Below are positions 8,317 through 16,869 of a stretch of 34,696 nucleotides of DNA, in pieces. Location: positions 1 to 34,696 of the forward strand of contig JACQUA010000108.1 of NCBI GenBank assembly GCA_016210565.1, in the 5' to 3' direction. The notes beneath the pieces were generated by a model. That model ran no database searches, had not been told where the DNA came from, and saw only the letters and a list, made by a program, of their open reading frames with translations. A program made the translations under genes and the position numbers. Source of the DNA: Chloroflexota bacterium (GTDB lineage: Bacteria > Chloroflexota > Dehalococcoidia > JACQUA01). Numbering within the stretch: position 1 is the first letter of the stretch; each line of letters opens with the position of its first letter.

Positions 8317-8516
8317 CCGAACAAGAATTGGACCAAGGCCGGGAGGAAGGGCTGCGGCGCTACCAGATCATTGCTCCGCTGCTGGAGGACGAAAGTCGTT
8401 ACTACGTTAATCCATTTCCTGGTCATTGTCAGATCCTTCAAACAAGAATGTGGCTGCTAATACTAGCCACCAGGAGAGTGCTGAAAAAGCCTTGTTTCGT
8501 TCACCTCCCCCTTTGA
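8313..8516 (+). pseudogene. Transposase N-terminal fragment
   Basis: Starting at the ATGA overlap, the first 30 or so residues (MTEQELDQGREEGLRRYQII, then APLLEDE) match the typical opening of integrase-core (rve/Mu-type) transposases, which begin with a short acidic helix and R-Y-x-I-I-A-P-L-L. After about base 8400 the frame reads into non-coding repeat sequence and ends at 8516. No DDE catalytic core is present, so it cannot be active. There is no ribosome site of its own; translation would be coupled to the upstream frame. Confidence 0.6.
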
Positions 8517-8914
8517 AAAAGGGGGGAAAAGGGAGATTCTTCCATTCAGAAATCCCACTCAATCTCCTTTTACCAAAGGGAGACGAAGCGAGTTGCCCCC
8601 CTTTTTCAGCGTTCTCCTAGTGCTTAGTTCCCAAATTGTGCGTGTGCTATCTGGATGCTTCACTCTTCCCCGCCCCCGCCCCGATGAATCGGGGCGGCTA
8701 CGCCCCGCCGGACGCATGCATAATTTAGGTTAATTGCAAAAGAAAGCGTAACGATGGGGAAAGACCCTTCGACTGCGCTCAGGGTGACAGCCGGCGGAGT
8801 CCGTCGTTCTGAACAAACCGAACAACCTCTTGGCGTTATTCTGCAATTAAGCACTGGAACCCCGCGGCGAAACGGCCTGAGGACGGTCTCACCCAGGTAC
8901 ACTTGTGCCGTCGG
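8517..8914. other. Intergenic repeats, no gene
   Basis: A CCCCCTTT-gaa-AAAGGGGG hairpin (8509-8527) is followed by related A/G-rich sequence to about 8610. There is a CCCCG/CGGGG-rich segment near 8670-8705 and a copy of the CTTCGACTGCGCTCAGGGTG repeat at 8768-8787. The rest up to the decayed solute-binding gene shows nothing I can name. Confidence 0.7.
8764..8792. repeat. Dispersed CTTCGACTGCGCTCAG repeat copy
   Basis: The sequence CCCTTCGACTGCGCTCAGGG followed by TGACAG matches the left-edge 29-bp unit and the 3641-3777 copies except at a few bases. Confidence 0.75.
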
Positions 8915-9475
8915 TCACTTTCTTAGCAGGGCAGCAAGTATCTCCCGCGCCTGATCCCTGATCTCGCCGCGCTACATCCTCTGGAAGTCCTCACTTTTGG
9001 CCGGCACGTAATTTGAGTGAGGGGTCGCGCATTGCGTCAGTTGACAAATGGTCACCGGGCGCGTCCAGTCTGGCCGATTCAAGACCAGGTGCGCGGCTCA
9101 CGACGGTAGCCCCTTCTTTGCTCAGATACCAGTCGGCATATGCTCTGGCGCCGTTCGGATGGGGCGACTGGTCCAGGATGGACGTTGACACTATCCCTGG
9201 TCAAGGAAGCTGGCTTCATTGACCATCGCCGCGGCCCCCGGGGCGCCTGCAGGGATTAACTGGGACAGCTCGCCAACGCTCGACGCTACGAAAAGGGGGT
9301 ACTCGCCCTGGCCAGCCAGTCCGTACCGAGCCTGTCTCTGTCCGCAACCACAGGCTGGTTCGCCGCCAGCTTTCTGATGAAGTCCGGGCCCATGACGTAG
9401 TTGATCTCGCTGAACCATTTTATGCCGGCATTCGGCCGGAATACCCCCACGCCTGTCCGGGACAGCCGTCGTCGA
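8915..9475 (-). pseudogene. Decayed solute-binding lipoprotein gene (family-1 paralogue, C-terminal half)
   Basis: Three minus-strand frames together spell the C-terminal half of the solute-binding paralogues at 11.3-18 kb. The first piece, ending near 9300, reads VMGPDFIRKLAANQPVVADR. The next reads QGEYPLFVASSVGELSQLIP and AGAPGAAAMVNEASFLDQ. A third reads PHPNGARAYADWYLSKEG, then SARLDAPGDHLSTDAMRDPS. The last piece, in yet another frame, reads YVPAKSEDFQRM, then a stop, then RGEIRDQAREILAALLRK. At least two frameshifts and one nonsense codon are therefore needed. The first 200 or so residues, including the lipobox, are missing. It lies directly downstream of the intact array, so it is probably a former seventh member. 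Confidence 0.82.
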
Positions 9476-9481
9476 ACGACG

Positions 9482-11284
9482 TCACTTCAGCTTGATCCGG
9501 TGAAAGTTACCCAACCAGGCATCGCTGAATGTCAGCTTCCACTCGCCGATCCTCTTGCTCACCGCAACGGGCATGCTTTCCAGGGAAACAGGCACCGCAT
9601 AATAGTTTTCATAGAGCTTCTTCTGTACCTCGCGGGCCAGCGATAGCCTTTTTACCGGGTCTACCTGTGCCAATACCTTTTCAAGCATGGCGTCAAGCTC
9701 GGGGTACTCATACATGGGGTTCGTCCCGGTGGCATTGCTCCTCATGATAGGGGCAAAGCCAACCAGTCCCTCATCGTAGTAGTTCGTCCAGACAGGGTAG
9801 GCGACTCCGGCATTCTTCCGCCCAAGCTGCCTTGTTCTATGAGTGGGGGCGTCTAGCCGCAGGCGTTTCACCTTGATGCCGATCTTCTCCCAGTAGATGG
9901 CCACGGCTTCACTGATGTCCAGAGTGGCATGAGCGGAGGGAAACTGGACCATGGTGGTCTCAAAGCCGTTGGGGTATCCCGCCTCGGCCAGGAGCCTTTT
10001 GGCCTGCTCCGGATCGTAGGGATATGGTTTCCAGGATGGGTCGTAAGAAGCGTCTCTCGCGGGCGGCGCTTGTATCGGCCACGGCTCCCCCAGACCATAA
10101 AGTACCTTTTCTACGATCTCCTGGCGGTTGACGGCCAGGTTGAGCGCCTTGCGTACTTTCAGCGCCTTTTCCGGCTCCTTGGCAAGTACCCAGGGTACCT
10201 TGGGGTCAAAAGTCTCTCTTGAGGGGAGATACTGGCCGCCAAGACCTACGCCGACGACTGCAACGCCGGCGTTCATTCTTACGTCAAGGCCGCCGGCCCT
10301 GGCCTCGGGAACGAAGGACAGGGGGATGGCCGCCACGTCCGCCTCGCCGGTCCGCAGCATGGCAACCACCGTGGCCGGCTCACTGATCAACTTGATGACC
10401 AGGGTCCTGAAGTCCGGCGTCTCCCGGTAGTGATTGGGGACAGCCTCGAACTCGAGGATCTGGCCAAGTTCGTGCCTGACCATCTTGAAGGGGCCGGTGC
10501 CGATGGGCATGTCGGAGGCCTTCGCCTCCCCCGCCGTCTCTACATATTTCCTGGAGACTATGGGGAGCACCATACGACCCATCGACAGATTTGCCTGCGC
10601 CCAGAGCGGGCCGGGCTTGGGAAGGTGCACGGCCAGCTTGTAAGGCCCCAGTATTTCCACTGTAGCTCCCCTAAAGTCGCGTGCGAACACATTAATGGAG
10701 CCCTCCCTGCCCCCCAGCTCCATAGAGAACTTCACGTCCTCAGCAGTCATTTCCCCCCAGCCATCATGGAACTGCACACCCTGGCGCAGGTTGATGACCA
10801 GTGTCTTCCAGTCGGGGGAATATTCAGGCAGGGTCGCCGCCAGCATCGGGCGCAGATCCCTCGTTTCGGGGTCCAGGTCCCACAGGGTCTCGTACACGGT
10901 CGCTGCCCTGTTACCCACTACGTTATCGTTGTGCGGCAAGAACCCTTCCGTCCCGAAGTTGCTCAGCAGCGCCACCACCGTTTCCGGTTTGGGCGCTGGC
11001 GCGGGTTTCGATGCGGCAGGTTTGGTAGCTGCGGGTTTGGGCGCCGGCGTGGCGCGTGGCGTAGCTGCAGGCTTGGGCGCCGCCGTGGCAGGTTTGGTGG
11101 CCGCAGCCTTGGGTGTCACTTTGGCCGGCGTGGTAGCTGCAGGCCTGGGCGCTGTAGTAGGCGCGGTGACGGCAGGTTTGGGCGTTGCCGTGGCAGGTGC
11201 GGCCTCCGGCCCGGCGCAGGCGCCGAGCAACACAGGGAGGAACAACACCAGAGCCATTACCGCGTTAATCCATTTTGTTGCCAT
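9482..11284 (-). CDS. ABC transporter substrate-binding lipoprotein, family 5 (oligopeptide/nickel type)
   Basis: Extracytoplasmic capture of a peptide-like or other ligand is the family role. The 600 residues start with a lipoprotein signal peptide (lipobox LLGAC, Cys23). An unusually long Ala/Pro/Lys/Thr-rich linker follows (about 24-98). The family-5 fold starts near VVALLSNFGTEGFLP. Characteristic pieces are YETLWDLDPETRDLRPMLA, VQFHDGWGEMTAEDVKFS, GTGPFKMVRHELGQ, KVRKALNLAVNRQEIV and YDPEQAKRLLAEAGYPNGFE. The start ATG at 11284 has AAGGAGG upstream. It is a close paralogue of 15038-16792. It lies 44 bp after the family-1 gene at 11329 and is probably co-transcribed with the array. No permease or ATPase gene is nearby, so the ligand and the partner transporter are unknown. 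Confidence 0.92.
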   Translation of the reverse strand: MATKWINAVMALVLFLPVLLGACAGPEAAPATATPKPAVTAPTTAPRPAATTPAKVTPKAAATKPATAAPKPAATPRATPAPKPAATKPAASKPAPAPKPETVVALLSNFGTEGFLPHNDNVVGNRAATVYETLWDLDPETRDLRPMLAATLPEYSPDWKTLVINLRQGVQFHDGWGEMTAEDVKFSMELGGREGSINVFARDFRGATVEILGPYKLAVHLPKPGPLWAQANLSMGRMVLPIVSRKYVETAGEAKASDMPIGTGPFKMVRHELGQILEFEAVPNHYRETPDFRTLVIKLISEPATVVAMLRTGEADVAAIPLSFVPEARAGGLDVRMNAGVAVVGVGLGGQYLPSRETFDPKVPWVLAKEPEKALKVRKALNLAVNRQEIVEKVLYGLGEPWPIQAPPARDASYDPSWKPYPYDPEQAKRLLAEAGYPNGFETTMVQFPSAHATLDISEAVAIYWEKIGIKVKRLRLDAPTHRTRQLGRKNAGVAYPVWTNYYDEGLVGFAPIMRSNATGTNPMYEYPELDAMLEKVLAQVDPVKRLSLAREVQKKLYENYYAVPVSLESMPVAVSKRIGEWKLTFSDAWLGNFHRIKLK

Positions 11285-11328
11285 TGGGTCCTCCTTAACG
11301 AAAACACGACTTTGACTATTAGTGACAG

Positions 11329-12477
11329 TTATCTCAGCAGGTGTCCGAATATCACCCGCGAGAGGTCTCTAACCTTGAATTGCTGCTCGTGGAAAGCCTC
11401 GGTTTCAGCGTTCACATACTTGAAAGAAGGATCGCGCATTATGTCAGGCGGGAGGTGGTCGGTCGGCGCGTCGAGTCTGGCTGACTGAAGCAGAAGAAAG
11501 CGGGAGAGCAGCGTCCCCAGCTCTTTGCTCATCCACCAGTTGACGAATATCCTGGCGGCGTTGGGATGGGGTGGGCGGTCGAGCATGGAAAAGGAGAGAC
11601 CCCCTCCGGCCAGGGTCGTACCCTCTCTGGCTATTGCCCTTCTGATAGGAGCGCCGGCCCGTATGAACTCCATGAGTTCGTCCGTTCTGGTGAATATCAT
11701 GACGGGGTACTTCCCCTGGGCCAGCCATTCAAGGGCCGCCCGCTGGTTCTCGGTAATGACCGGACGCTGCCGGGCCAGGTCCACCAGGTAGTCCCGGCCC
11801 ATGATGGTGTAGAAGATAGCGGGCAGTCTCGAGTTCAAGACCGGGTGCATCATGACAATCTTTCCCTTCCACCGAGGCTCCAGGAGGTCGTTGTATGACG
11901 TGATCTCGTCCGGTTTCACCAGCTCGGTGTTTATGGCGATTCTGTGCTCCGGTGAAAGGATGTTGTTCAGGGTATAGGCTTTGTCATTGTCTGCCCAGGG
12001 TATGTCGCCGCCAAACCAGGCCTTCTTGTCCAGGACTTCGGGCAGGACCAACAGGGGCTTTACCGGGGCGAGGAAGCCCGCCGGCTTAAGCTCCCCTATC
12101 TGTCTGGAAAGTGCCCCCATCTGGATGTCAACCAGGTGCAGGCCCGCCTGCCGCTCCCGGGTGATCTTCGGGGTGATCTCGGCCGCCGGCAGCGGCGTCC
12201 AGTCGATCTCCAGTCCGAACTTCTCATCGAACCAGGCGCTGATCTGCGCCCGGACGGCGCTGCCCGCCGGCGTAAAGATGCTTAGATTCCGTTCTCTTCT
12301 AGCTGCGGTGAGAGTCTTCTCCCACTCCTGTTGCCATCCTGGCGGCTGGACCGCTCGGGGCCCGGTGGCGGCGGGCGGCTTGACTTTGGGGGCCGGCTGC
12401 GGGGCGCAGGACAGCAGGACCGCAGCCAGGCAAACCAGGCCCGTGAAGATAACCTTCCCTTTTGTCCTGCCGTTCAT
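11329..12477 (-). CDS. Solute-binding lipoprotein, family-1/iron-type fold, paralogue A
   Basis: This 382-residue protein has a lipobox (VLLSC, Cys24) and a short Pro-rich linker, then a type-2 periplasmic-binding fold related to Fe3+/thiamine/polyamine binders. Features shared by all four members are GWQQ-x-WEKTL near residue 47, EKFGLEI-x-W, the PLLVLPEVLDKKAWFGGDIP segment, NDLL-P-WKGKI, WLAQGKYPVM, HPNAARIFVNWWMSKE, and SARLDAPTDHL. It lies only 9 bp downstream of paralogue B, and its start (ATG at 12477) has only a weak GGGGG site, so translation is probably coupled. It is closest to the paralogue at 12487-13647. The paired tyrosines of classical ferric-binding proteins are not evident, so iron as ligand is not supported. 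Confidence 0.9.
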   Translation of the reverse strand: MNGRTKGKVIFTGLVCLAAVLLSCAPQPAPKVKPPAATGPRAVQPPGWQQEWEKTLTAARRERNLSIFTPAGSAVRAQISAWFDEKFGLEIDWTPLPAAEITPKITRERQAGLHLVDIQMGALSRQIGELKPAGFLAPVKPLLVLPEVLDKKAWFGGDIPWADNDKAYTLNNILSPEHRIAINTELVKPDEITSYNDLLEPRWKGKIVMMHPVLNSRLPAIFYTIMGRDYLVDLARQRPVITENQRAALEWLAQGKYPVMIFTRTDELMEFIRAGAPIRRAIAREGTTLAGGGLSFSMLDRPPHPNAARIFVNWWMSKELGTLLSRFLLLQSARLDAPTDHLPPDIMRDPSFKYVNAETEAFHEQQFKVRDLSRVIFGHLLR

Positions 12478-12486
12478 CGGCCCCCG

Positions 12487-13647
12487 CTATTTCAGGAATT
12501 CGGCGAAAACGTCCCGCGAGAGGTCTCTGATCCCGAATTGGAACTGCTGGAAGTCCTCGGTCTCAGCGTTCACGTACTTGGCGCCCGGGACGCGCATTAT
12601 CTCCTTCGGCAGGTGGTCGGTAGGCACGTCCAGCCTGGCGGACTGCAGGGTAAGGAACTTGCTGAGCTGTGTGCCCAGCTCTTTGGTCAGCCACCAGTTG
12701 ACGAATATCTTCGCGGCGTTGGGGTGCGGCGCCCGGTCCACCATGGAGAAGGTGATGGCCCCTCCGGCCAGGGTGGTACCTTCTTTGGCGATGGCCCTGG
12801 CGATGGGGGCCCCCGCCCGTATGAACTCCATCAACTCGTCGGTCCGGCTGAAGAGCATGACCGGGTACTTCCCCTGGGCGACCCACTCGATGCCCAACCG
12901 CTGGTTCTCGGTGATGACCGGCCGCTGTTGGGCCAGCTTCGTGAGGTACTCTTTACCCATGATGGTAGCCAGGATGGCCGGCACCCTGCTGTTCAGGACG
13001 GGGTGGATCAGGACGACCTTCCCTTTCCACTTCGGCTCCAGCAGGTCATTGTAGGAGTCCACCTCGCCAGCCTTCACCAGGTTAGTGTTATAAGCGATCC
13101 TGTGCTCCGGGGAAAGGAGGTTGTTTATGGTGTAGGCTTTGTCATTGTCCACCCACGGAACGTCGCCGCCGAAAAAGGCTTTCTGGTCCAGAACTTCGGG
13201 CAGGACCAGCAGGGGCTTGATCGGGGCGAGAATCCCGGCCGGCTTCATCTCGCCCAACTGCCTGGAAAGCGCCCCCATCTGGATGTCCACCAGGTAGAGT
13301 CCCGACTGGCGCTCCCTGGAAATCTTCGGGCTGGTCTGCGCCGCCGGTATCGGCGTCCAGTCTATCTCCAGGCCGAACTTCTCCTTGAACCACTTGCCGA
13401 TTTCCGTGCGCACCCCGCTGCCGGCCGGGGTGTAGATGCTCAGATTCCCTTCCTTTCTGGCTGCCGCCAGGGTCTTCTCCCAGTCCTGTTGCCACCCCGA
13501 CGCCGGGGCGACTCCCCGCCCGGCGGCAGCGGGTGCCTTAGCCGCGGGCGCCGGCGGCGACGCCGGCGGGGGGGCGCAGGACAACAGGACCACCGCCAGG
13601 CAAATCAGGCCTGGGAAGACGATCTTGCCCATCGCGTTACGTTTCAT
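12487..13647 (-). CDS. Solute-binding lipoprotein, family-1/iron-type fold, paralogue B
   Basis: This 386-residue paralogue has signal-peptide lipobox VLLSC (Cys24) and an Ala/Pro linker to about residue 50. The body is nearly collinear with paralogue A (IYTPAGSGVRTEIGKWF, ERQSGLYLVDIQMGALSRQL, WVAQGKYPVMLFSRTDELME, HPNAAKIFVNWWLTKELG). The start ATG at 13647 is preceded by ACGGAGAG. It is the gene immediately upstream of paralogue A, 9 bp away. The high similarity of A and B suggests that the duplication between them is the most recent in the array. The ligand is unknown, and no transporter core is present in the window. Confidence 0.9.
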   Translation of the reverse strand: MKRNAMGKIVFPGLICLAVVLLSCAPPPASPPAPAAKAPAAAGRGVAPASGWQQDWEKTLAAARKEGNLSIYTPAGSGVRTEIGKWFKEKFGLEIDWTPIPAAQTSPKISRERQSGLYLVDIQMGALSRQLGEMKPAGILAPIKPLLVLPEVLDQKAFFGGDVPWVDNDKAYTINNLLSPEHRIAYNTNLVKAGEVDSYNDLLEPKWKGKVVLIHPVLNSRVPAILATIMGKEYLTKLAQQRPVITENQRLGIEWVAQGKYPVMLFSRTDELMEFIRAGAPIARAIAKEGTTLAGGAITFSMVDRAPHPNAAKIFVNWWLTKELGTQLSKFLTLQSARLDVPTDHLPKEIMRVPGAKYVNAETEDFQQFQFGIRDLSRDVFAEFLK

Positions 13648-13771
13648 CGGTTCTCTCCGTTCCGCAGTGCCCGGCCGTCATTGCGAGTCCCGATTCAGTC
13701 GGGACTCTTCACAAAGACGGTCTATCCTTATCCATCGTGGCCACGACTCCTGAAAATGGCTCACCAGGAGG

Positions 13772-14938
13772 CTATTTCAGCAGGGGCGCCCATACTTTGC
13801 TGGACACCGTATCTCTGACTTCACGCTGGAAGTCCTGGAACTCCTCCTCTTCCACCAGGATGTATTTGACCGAGGGATCGCGTATGTTGTCCGGGTCCAG
13901 GTGGTCGGTGGGCACGTCCAGCCTGGCCGACTGCAGGTTCAAATTGCGGCTGAGCGCAGCGCCGAACTCTTTGGTCAGCCACCAGTTGGCAAATATCTTG
14001 GCCGCGTTAGGATGAGGCGGCCGGTTGATCAGGGAGATACTGTTCTGCCCTCCGGCGAGGGTGCCGCCTTCTTCGAGTTTCACTCTCGCCACTGGCGCCC
14101 CGGCGCTTTTGAACTCCATGAAGACACTGGCCATGGTAGATATCATCACCGGATACTTCGCCTGGGCCACCATTTCAAAACCCTGCCGGTGATCGTTGAC
14201 AACGATGGGATTTTGCGCCACCAGCTTTTCCATGTAGCCGGGTCCCCCGAACTTGTGCATCAGGACCCCGATCCGGCTGTTCGTGACCGGGTTGATGGTG
14301 GCAACCTTCCCCTTCCAGCGAGGGTCCAGCAAGTCCTTCCAGGACTTTATTTCGCCCGGATTGACCAGGTTGGTGTTAACGGCCATCGGGCGCTCGGGTG
14401 AGGCGATGTTGTTGATGATATAGGCTTTGTCATTGTCCAACCAGTTTATGTCGCCGCCAAACCAGGCTTTCTTGTCCAGGACCTCCGGCAGGACGAGCAA
14501 AGGTTTTATCGGGTCCAGCATCCCCGCAGGCTTGAGCTCGCCGAGCTGCCTGGAAAGCGCCGCCACCTGGAAGTCCACCAGGTACAGGCCGGCCTGCCGC
14601 TCCCGGCTGAGCTTCGGCGTAACCTGGGCCGCGGGCACCGGGATCCACTCTACCTCCAGGCCGAATTTCTCCTCGAAAGCCTGGCCAATCATGACGCGGG
14701 TGGGGCTGGCCAGCGAGGTGGATATGCTCACCACGCCCTCGGTCTTGGCCGCGGCCAGGGTCTTGTCCCAGTCCCCTTGCCATCCCGTCTTCTGGGCCGT
14801 CCCGGGCCCGGCGCCGGGCGCTTTCACCGTGGGCGCCGGCGTTGCTGCCGGCGCCGGGGCGCAGGACAACAGTACCGCAACCGAGCAAATCAGTCCTACC
14901 AGGGCTAGTTTGCCGCTCACGTTGATTTTGTGATTCAT
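13772..14938 (-). CDS. Solute-binding lipoprotein, family-1/iron-type fold, paralogue C
   Basis: The start is placed at ATG 14938, which gives 388 residues. AAGGAG lies six bases upstream, and the signal peptide then begins correctly (MNHKINVSGKLALVGLICSV, lipobox LLSC with Cys26). The longer open frame to 15028 would add 30 charged residues ahead of the signal. Compared with A and B, the substrate-facing segments differ: STSLASPTRVMIGQAFEEKF replaces the TPAGS stretch, and ISTMASVFMEFKSAGAPVAR replaces the FTRTDELMEF stretch. The scaffold PLLVLPEVLDKKAWFGGD is kept. This pattern fits divergence of ligand specificity within one scaffold, though that is inferred. It is followed by paralogue B after 124 bp. 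Confidence 0.88.
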   Translation of the reverse strand: MNHKINVSGKLALVGLICSVAVLLSCAPAPAATPAPTVKAPGAGPGTAQKTGWQGDWDKTLAAAKTEGVVSISTSLASPTRVMIGQAFEEKFGLEVEWIPVPAAQVTPKLSRERQAGLYLVDFQVAALSRQLGELKPAGMLDPIKPLLVLPEVLDKKAWFGGDINWLDNDKAYIINNIASPERPMAVNTNLVNPGEIKSWKDLLDPRWKGKVATINPVTNSRIGVLMHKFGGPGYMEKLVAQNPIVVNDHRQGFEMVAQAKYPVMISTMASVFMEFKSAGAPVARVKLEEGGTLAGGQNSISLINRPPHPNAAKIFANWWLTKEFGAALSRNLNLQSARLDVPTDHLDPDNIRDPSVKYILVEEEEFQDFQREVRDTVSSKVWAPLLK

Positions 14939-15037
14939 TGGTCTCTCCTTGCGTCTAGAGGTCACCCCGGCAGGTCGGGGCGAATACGGCTTTTGATTTT
15001 GCTTCTGTGCCAAGTCCCTGCACTGCATCGCGCCCCG

Positions 15038-16792
15038 CTATTTCAGCTTGATGTGCTCGAACCGGCTCAGCCAGGCGTCGCCCGTCAGCGTTGGCCAGTC
15101 GCCAACCTTCTTGCTGGCGGCAATAGCTATGTGTTCGAGGGAAATGGGCACGGCGAGGTAGTTTTCGTAGATAATTTTGTATATTTCGCGTATTATCGCA
15201 AGTCTCTTCTCCTTGTCCGGTTCGGCCTGCGCCCTGGCGATCAATTCCTCTACCTGAGGGTGTTCAAACTGCAAACCCAGTCCGGTAGCCTTGGTGCTCC
15301 AGTAGCTAACGATGCCCAGGGTTCCTTCATCGGCGTAGGTACGCCAGGCAGGGTAAGCGAATCCGGCATTCTTACGGCCGACCTGCCTTGTTCTGTGGGT
15401 AGCCTGATCCATGGGCAGGCGTTTTACCTTGATACCTATTTTCTCCCAGTAGATGGCGACCGCTTCGGCGATTTCCCGGCTGGCGTGCCCGGTCGAAGCG
15501 AACTGGATCATGGTTGTCTCAAAGCCATTGGGGAATCCCGCTTCGGCGAGGAGCCGCTTCGCCTGCTCCGGGTCATACGGGTAGGGCTTCCATGCCGGGT
15601 CCATCGACGCATCTGCATTGGGCGTCGTCAGGACGGGCCACAACCCTCCTATTCCGTTGAGCACCTTGTCTATGATCTCCTGGCGATTGACGGCGAGATT
15701 AAGCGCCTTGCGGACCTTCAGCGCTTTTTCCGGGTCTTTGGCCAGCACCCAGGGGACATTGGGGTCAAACGTATCCCTCGAAGGCTGGTATAGCCCGCCG
15801 AGTCCTATGCCGATGACGCCGATATTGCGTTGCAGCCTGATCTCCATGCCTGCCGTCCTGGCCTCGGGAACGAAGGAGAGGGGAATGGCCGCGATATCTG
15901 CTTCTCCCGTGCGCAGCATGGAAACGGCTGTTCCCGGTTCGGTGATCACCTTCAGGACCAGGGTCTTGTAATCGGGCGTTACCCGCCAGTGATTCGGGAC
16001 GGCCTCGAACTCGAGGGCCTGGCCGAATTCATGCTTCACCAGTCTGAACGGTCCGGTCCCGATGGGCATGTTGCCGGCCTCTTGCTCGCCCACTTTTTCC
16101 ACGTACTTCTTGGAAAGTATGGGAAGAACAAACCGGCCTGACGTCATATTCAGAGAAGCCCAGGCCCAGTCCGGGGCGGGGAGACGTATGGCCAGCTTGT
16201 AAGGCCCCTGTATTTCCACCCGGGCATTGGCAAAGTTGCGCACCGAGGCGTTGACCGAGCCCTTACGCCCGGCCATTTCTATGGAGAACTTCACGTCCTC
16301 AGCAGTCAGTTCCCCCCAACCGTCGTGGAATTGGACGCCCTGGCGCAGGGTTACGTTCAGGGTCTTGCGGTCTTCGGACCATTCGGGTAAAGTCTGCGCC
16401 AGCATGGGGCGCAGCTCCCTCGTATCGGGATCCACGTCCCACAGAGCCTCGTAGGCGGACAGCAGCTTGTAGGCCGCCATATTATCGTTATGCGGCAAGA
16501 ACCCTTCCTGCCCCAAATTGGCTACCAGCACCGTGACCTTTTCGGCCTTGGGCGCCGGCGCCGCTTTTGATAGCGGCTTGGTTGTCGGCTTGGCGGCCGG
16601 CGGGGGCGGCGGCTTTGACGTCGGCGCGGAGGTCGGTTTCGTTGTTGGTTTGGCTGCCGGCGGCGCTGTCTGTGTGGATCTTGCCGCTGGCGCCGGCGTC
16701 GGTGGAGGTGTGGGAGCTGGCTCAGGGGAGCACGCCGCCAAGAGCAGGCCAAGCACCAGAGCAACCGTTCCCGCGACCGATTTCCTTGTCAT
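15038..16792 (-). CDS. ABC transporter substrate-binding lipoprotein, family 5, second paralogue
   Basis: This 584-residue paralogue of the 9482-11284 gene has lipobox LLAAC (Cys21) and a very Pro/Thr/Ala/Lys-rich linker to about residue 85. The family-5 fold follows: YEALWDVDPDTRELRPMLAQ, VQFHDGWGELTAEDVKFS, GTGPFRLVKHEFGQALEFEA, KVRKALNLAVNRQEII. The linkers of the two paralogues differ in sequence while the folded parts remain very alike. The start ATG at 16792 is preceded by GGGGGAAAG, a weak ribosome site. It sits between family-1 members C and D, so the two families are interleaved rather than grouped. The ligand is unknown. Confidence 0.92.
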   Translation of the reverse strand: MTRKSVAGTVALVLGLLLAACSPEPAPTPPPTPAPAARSTQTAPPAAKPTTKPTSAPTSKPPPPPAAKPTTKPLSKAAPAPKAEKVTVLVANLGQEGFLPHNDNMAAYKLLSAYEALWDVDPDTRELRPMLAQTLPEWSEDRKTLNVTLRQGVQFHDGWGELTAEDVKFSIEMAGRKGSVNASVRNFANARVEIQGPYKLAIRLPAPDWAWASLNMTSGRFVLPILSKKYVEKVGEQEAGNMPIGTGPFRLVKHEFGQALEFEAVPNHWRVTPDYKTLVLKVITEPGTAVSMLRTGEADIAAIPLSFVPEARTAGMEIRLQRNIGVIGIGLGGLYQPSRDTFDPNVPWVLAKDPEKALKVRKALNLAVNRQEIIDKVLNGIGGLWPVLTTPNADASMDPAWKPYPYDPEQAKRLLAEAGFPNGFETTMIQFASTGHASREIAEAVAIYWEKIGIKVKRLPMDQATHRTRQVGRKNAGFAYPAWRTYADEGTLGIVSYWSTKATGLGLQFEHPQVEELIARAQAEPDKEKRLAIIREIYKIIYENYLAVPISLEHIAIAASKKVGDWPTLTGDAWLSRFEHIKLK

Positions 16793-16869
16793 GTTTTCTT
16801 TCCCCCAGGGTGATGAGTTAGCAAAGCAAAAGTGGGTAAAATTCGGCGTTTTCCCGCCAGGAATAATTC

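Larger units (their letters stand above)
7705..8516 (+). mobile_element. Relic of a two-gene insertion sequence (DUF6431-like protein plus transposase start)
   Basis: Two overlapping plus-strand frames, a zinc-ribbon protein and the first 30 or so residues of a transposase, share an ATGA stop/start overlap (8313-8316). This pairing is seen in DUF6431-associated integrase-type insertion sequences. The transposase is cut after about residue 30 and continues into unrelated repeat DNA, so the element is dead. I could not identify terminal inverted repeats. The element is the only plus-strand coding material in the left half. Confidence 0.6.

Noticed and set aside
10430-11488. Long plus-strand frame with Gly/Arg/Phe-rich translation opposite the family-5 lipoprotein
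   Set aside because: It is the antisense shadow of the Ala/Pro/Lys linker and its flanks. The opposite strand has a signal peptide, ribosome site and clear family motifs.
11329-12477. Naming the family-1 lipoproteins as ferric-iron binding proteins
   Set aside because: The fold is related, but the paired tyrosine ligands of ferric-binding proteins are not visible and no iron transport genes are nearby.
12331-13818. 495-residue plus-strand frame across two lipoprotein genes
   Set aside because: It runs antisense through two genes and the spacer between them, has no recognisable domain, and mirrors the codon bias of the real genes.
13772-15028. Longer start (15028) for lipoprotein C
   Set aside because: The extra 30 residues would precede and spoil the signal peptide. 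The ATG at 14938 has a good AAGGAG.
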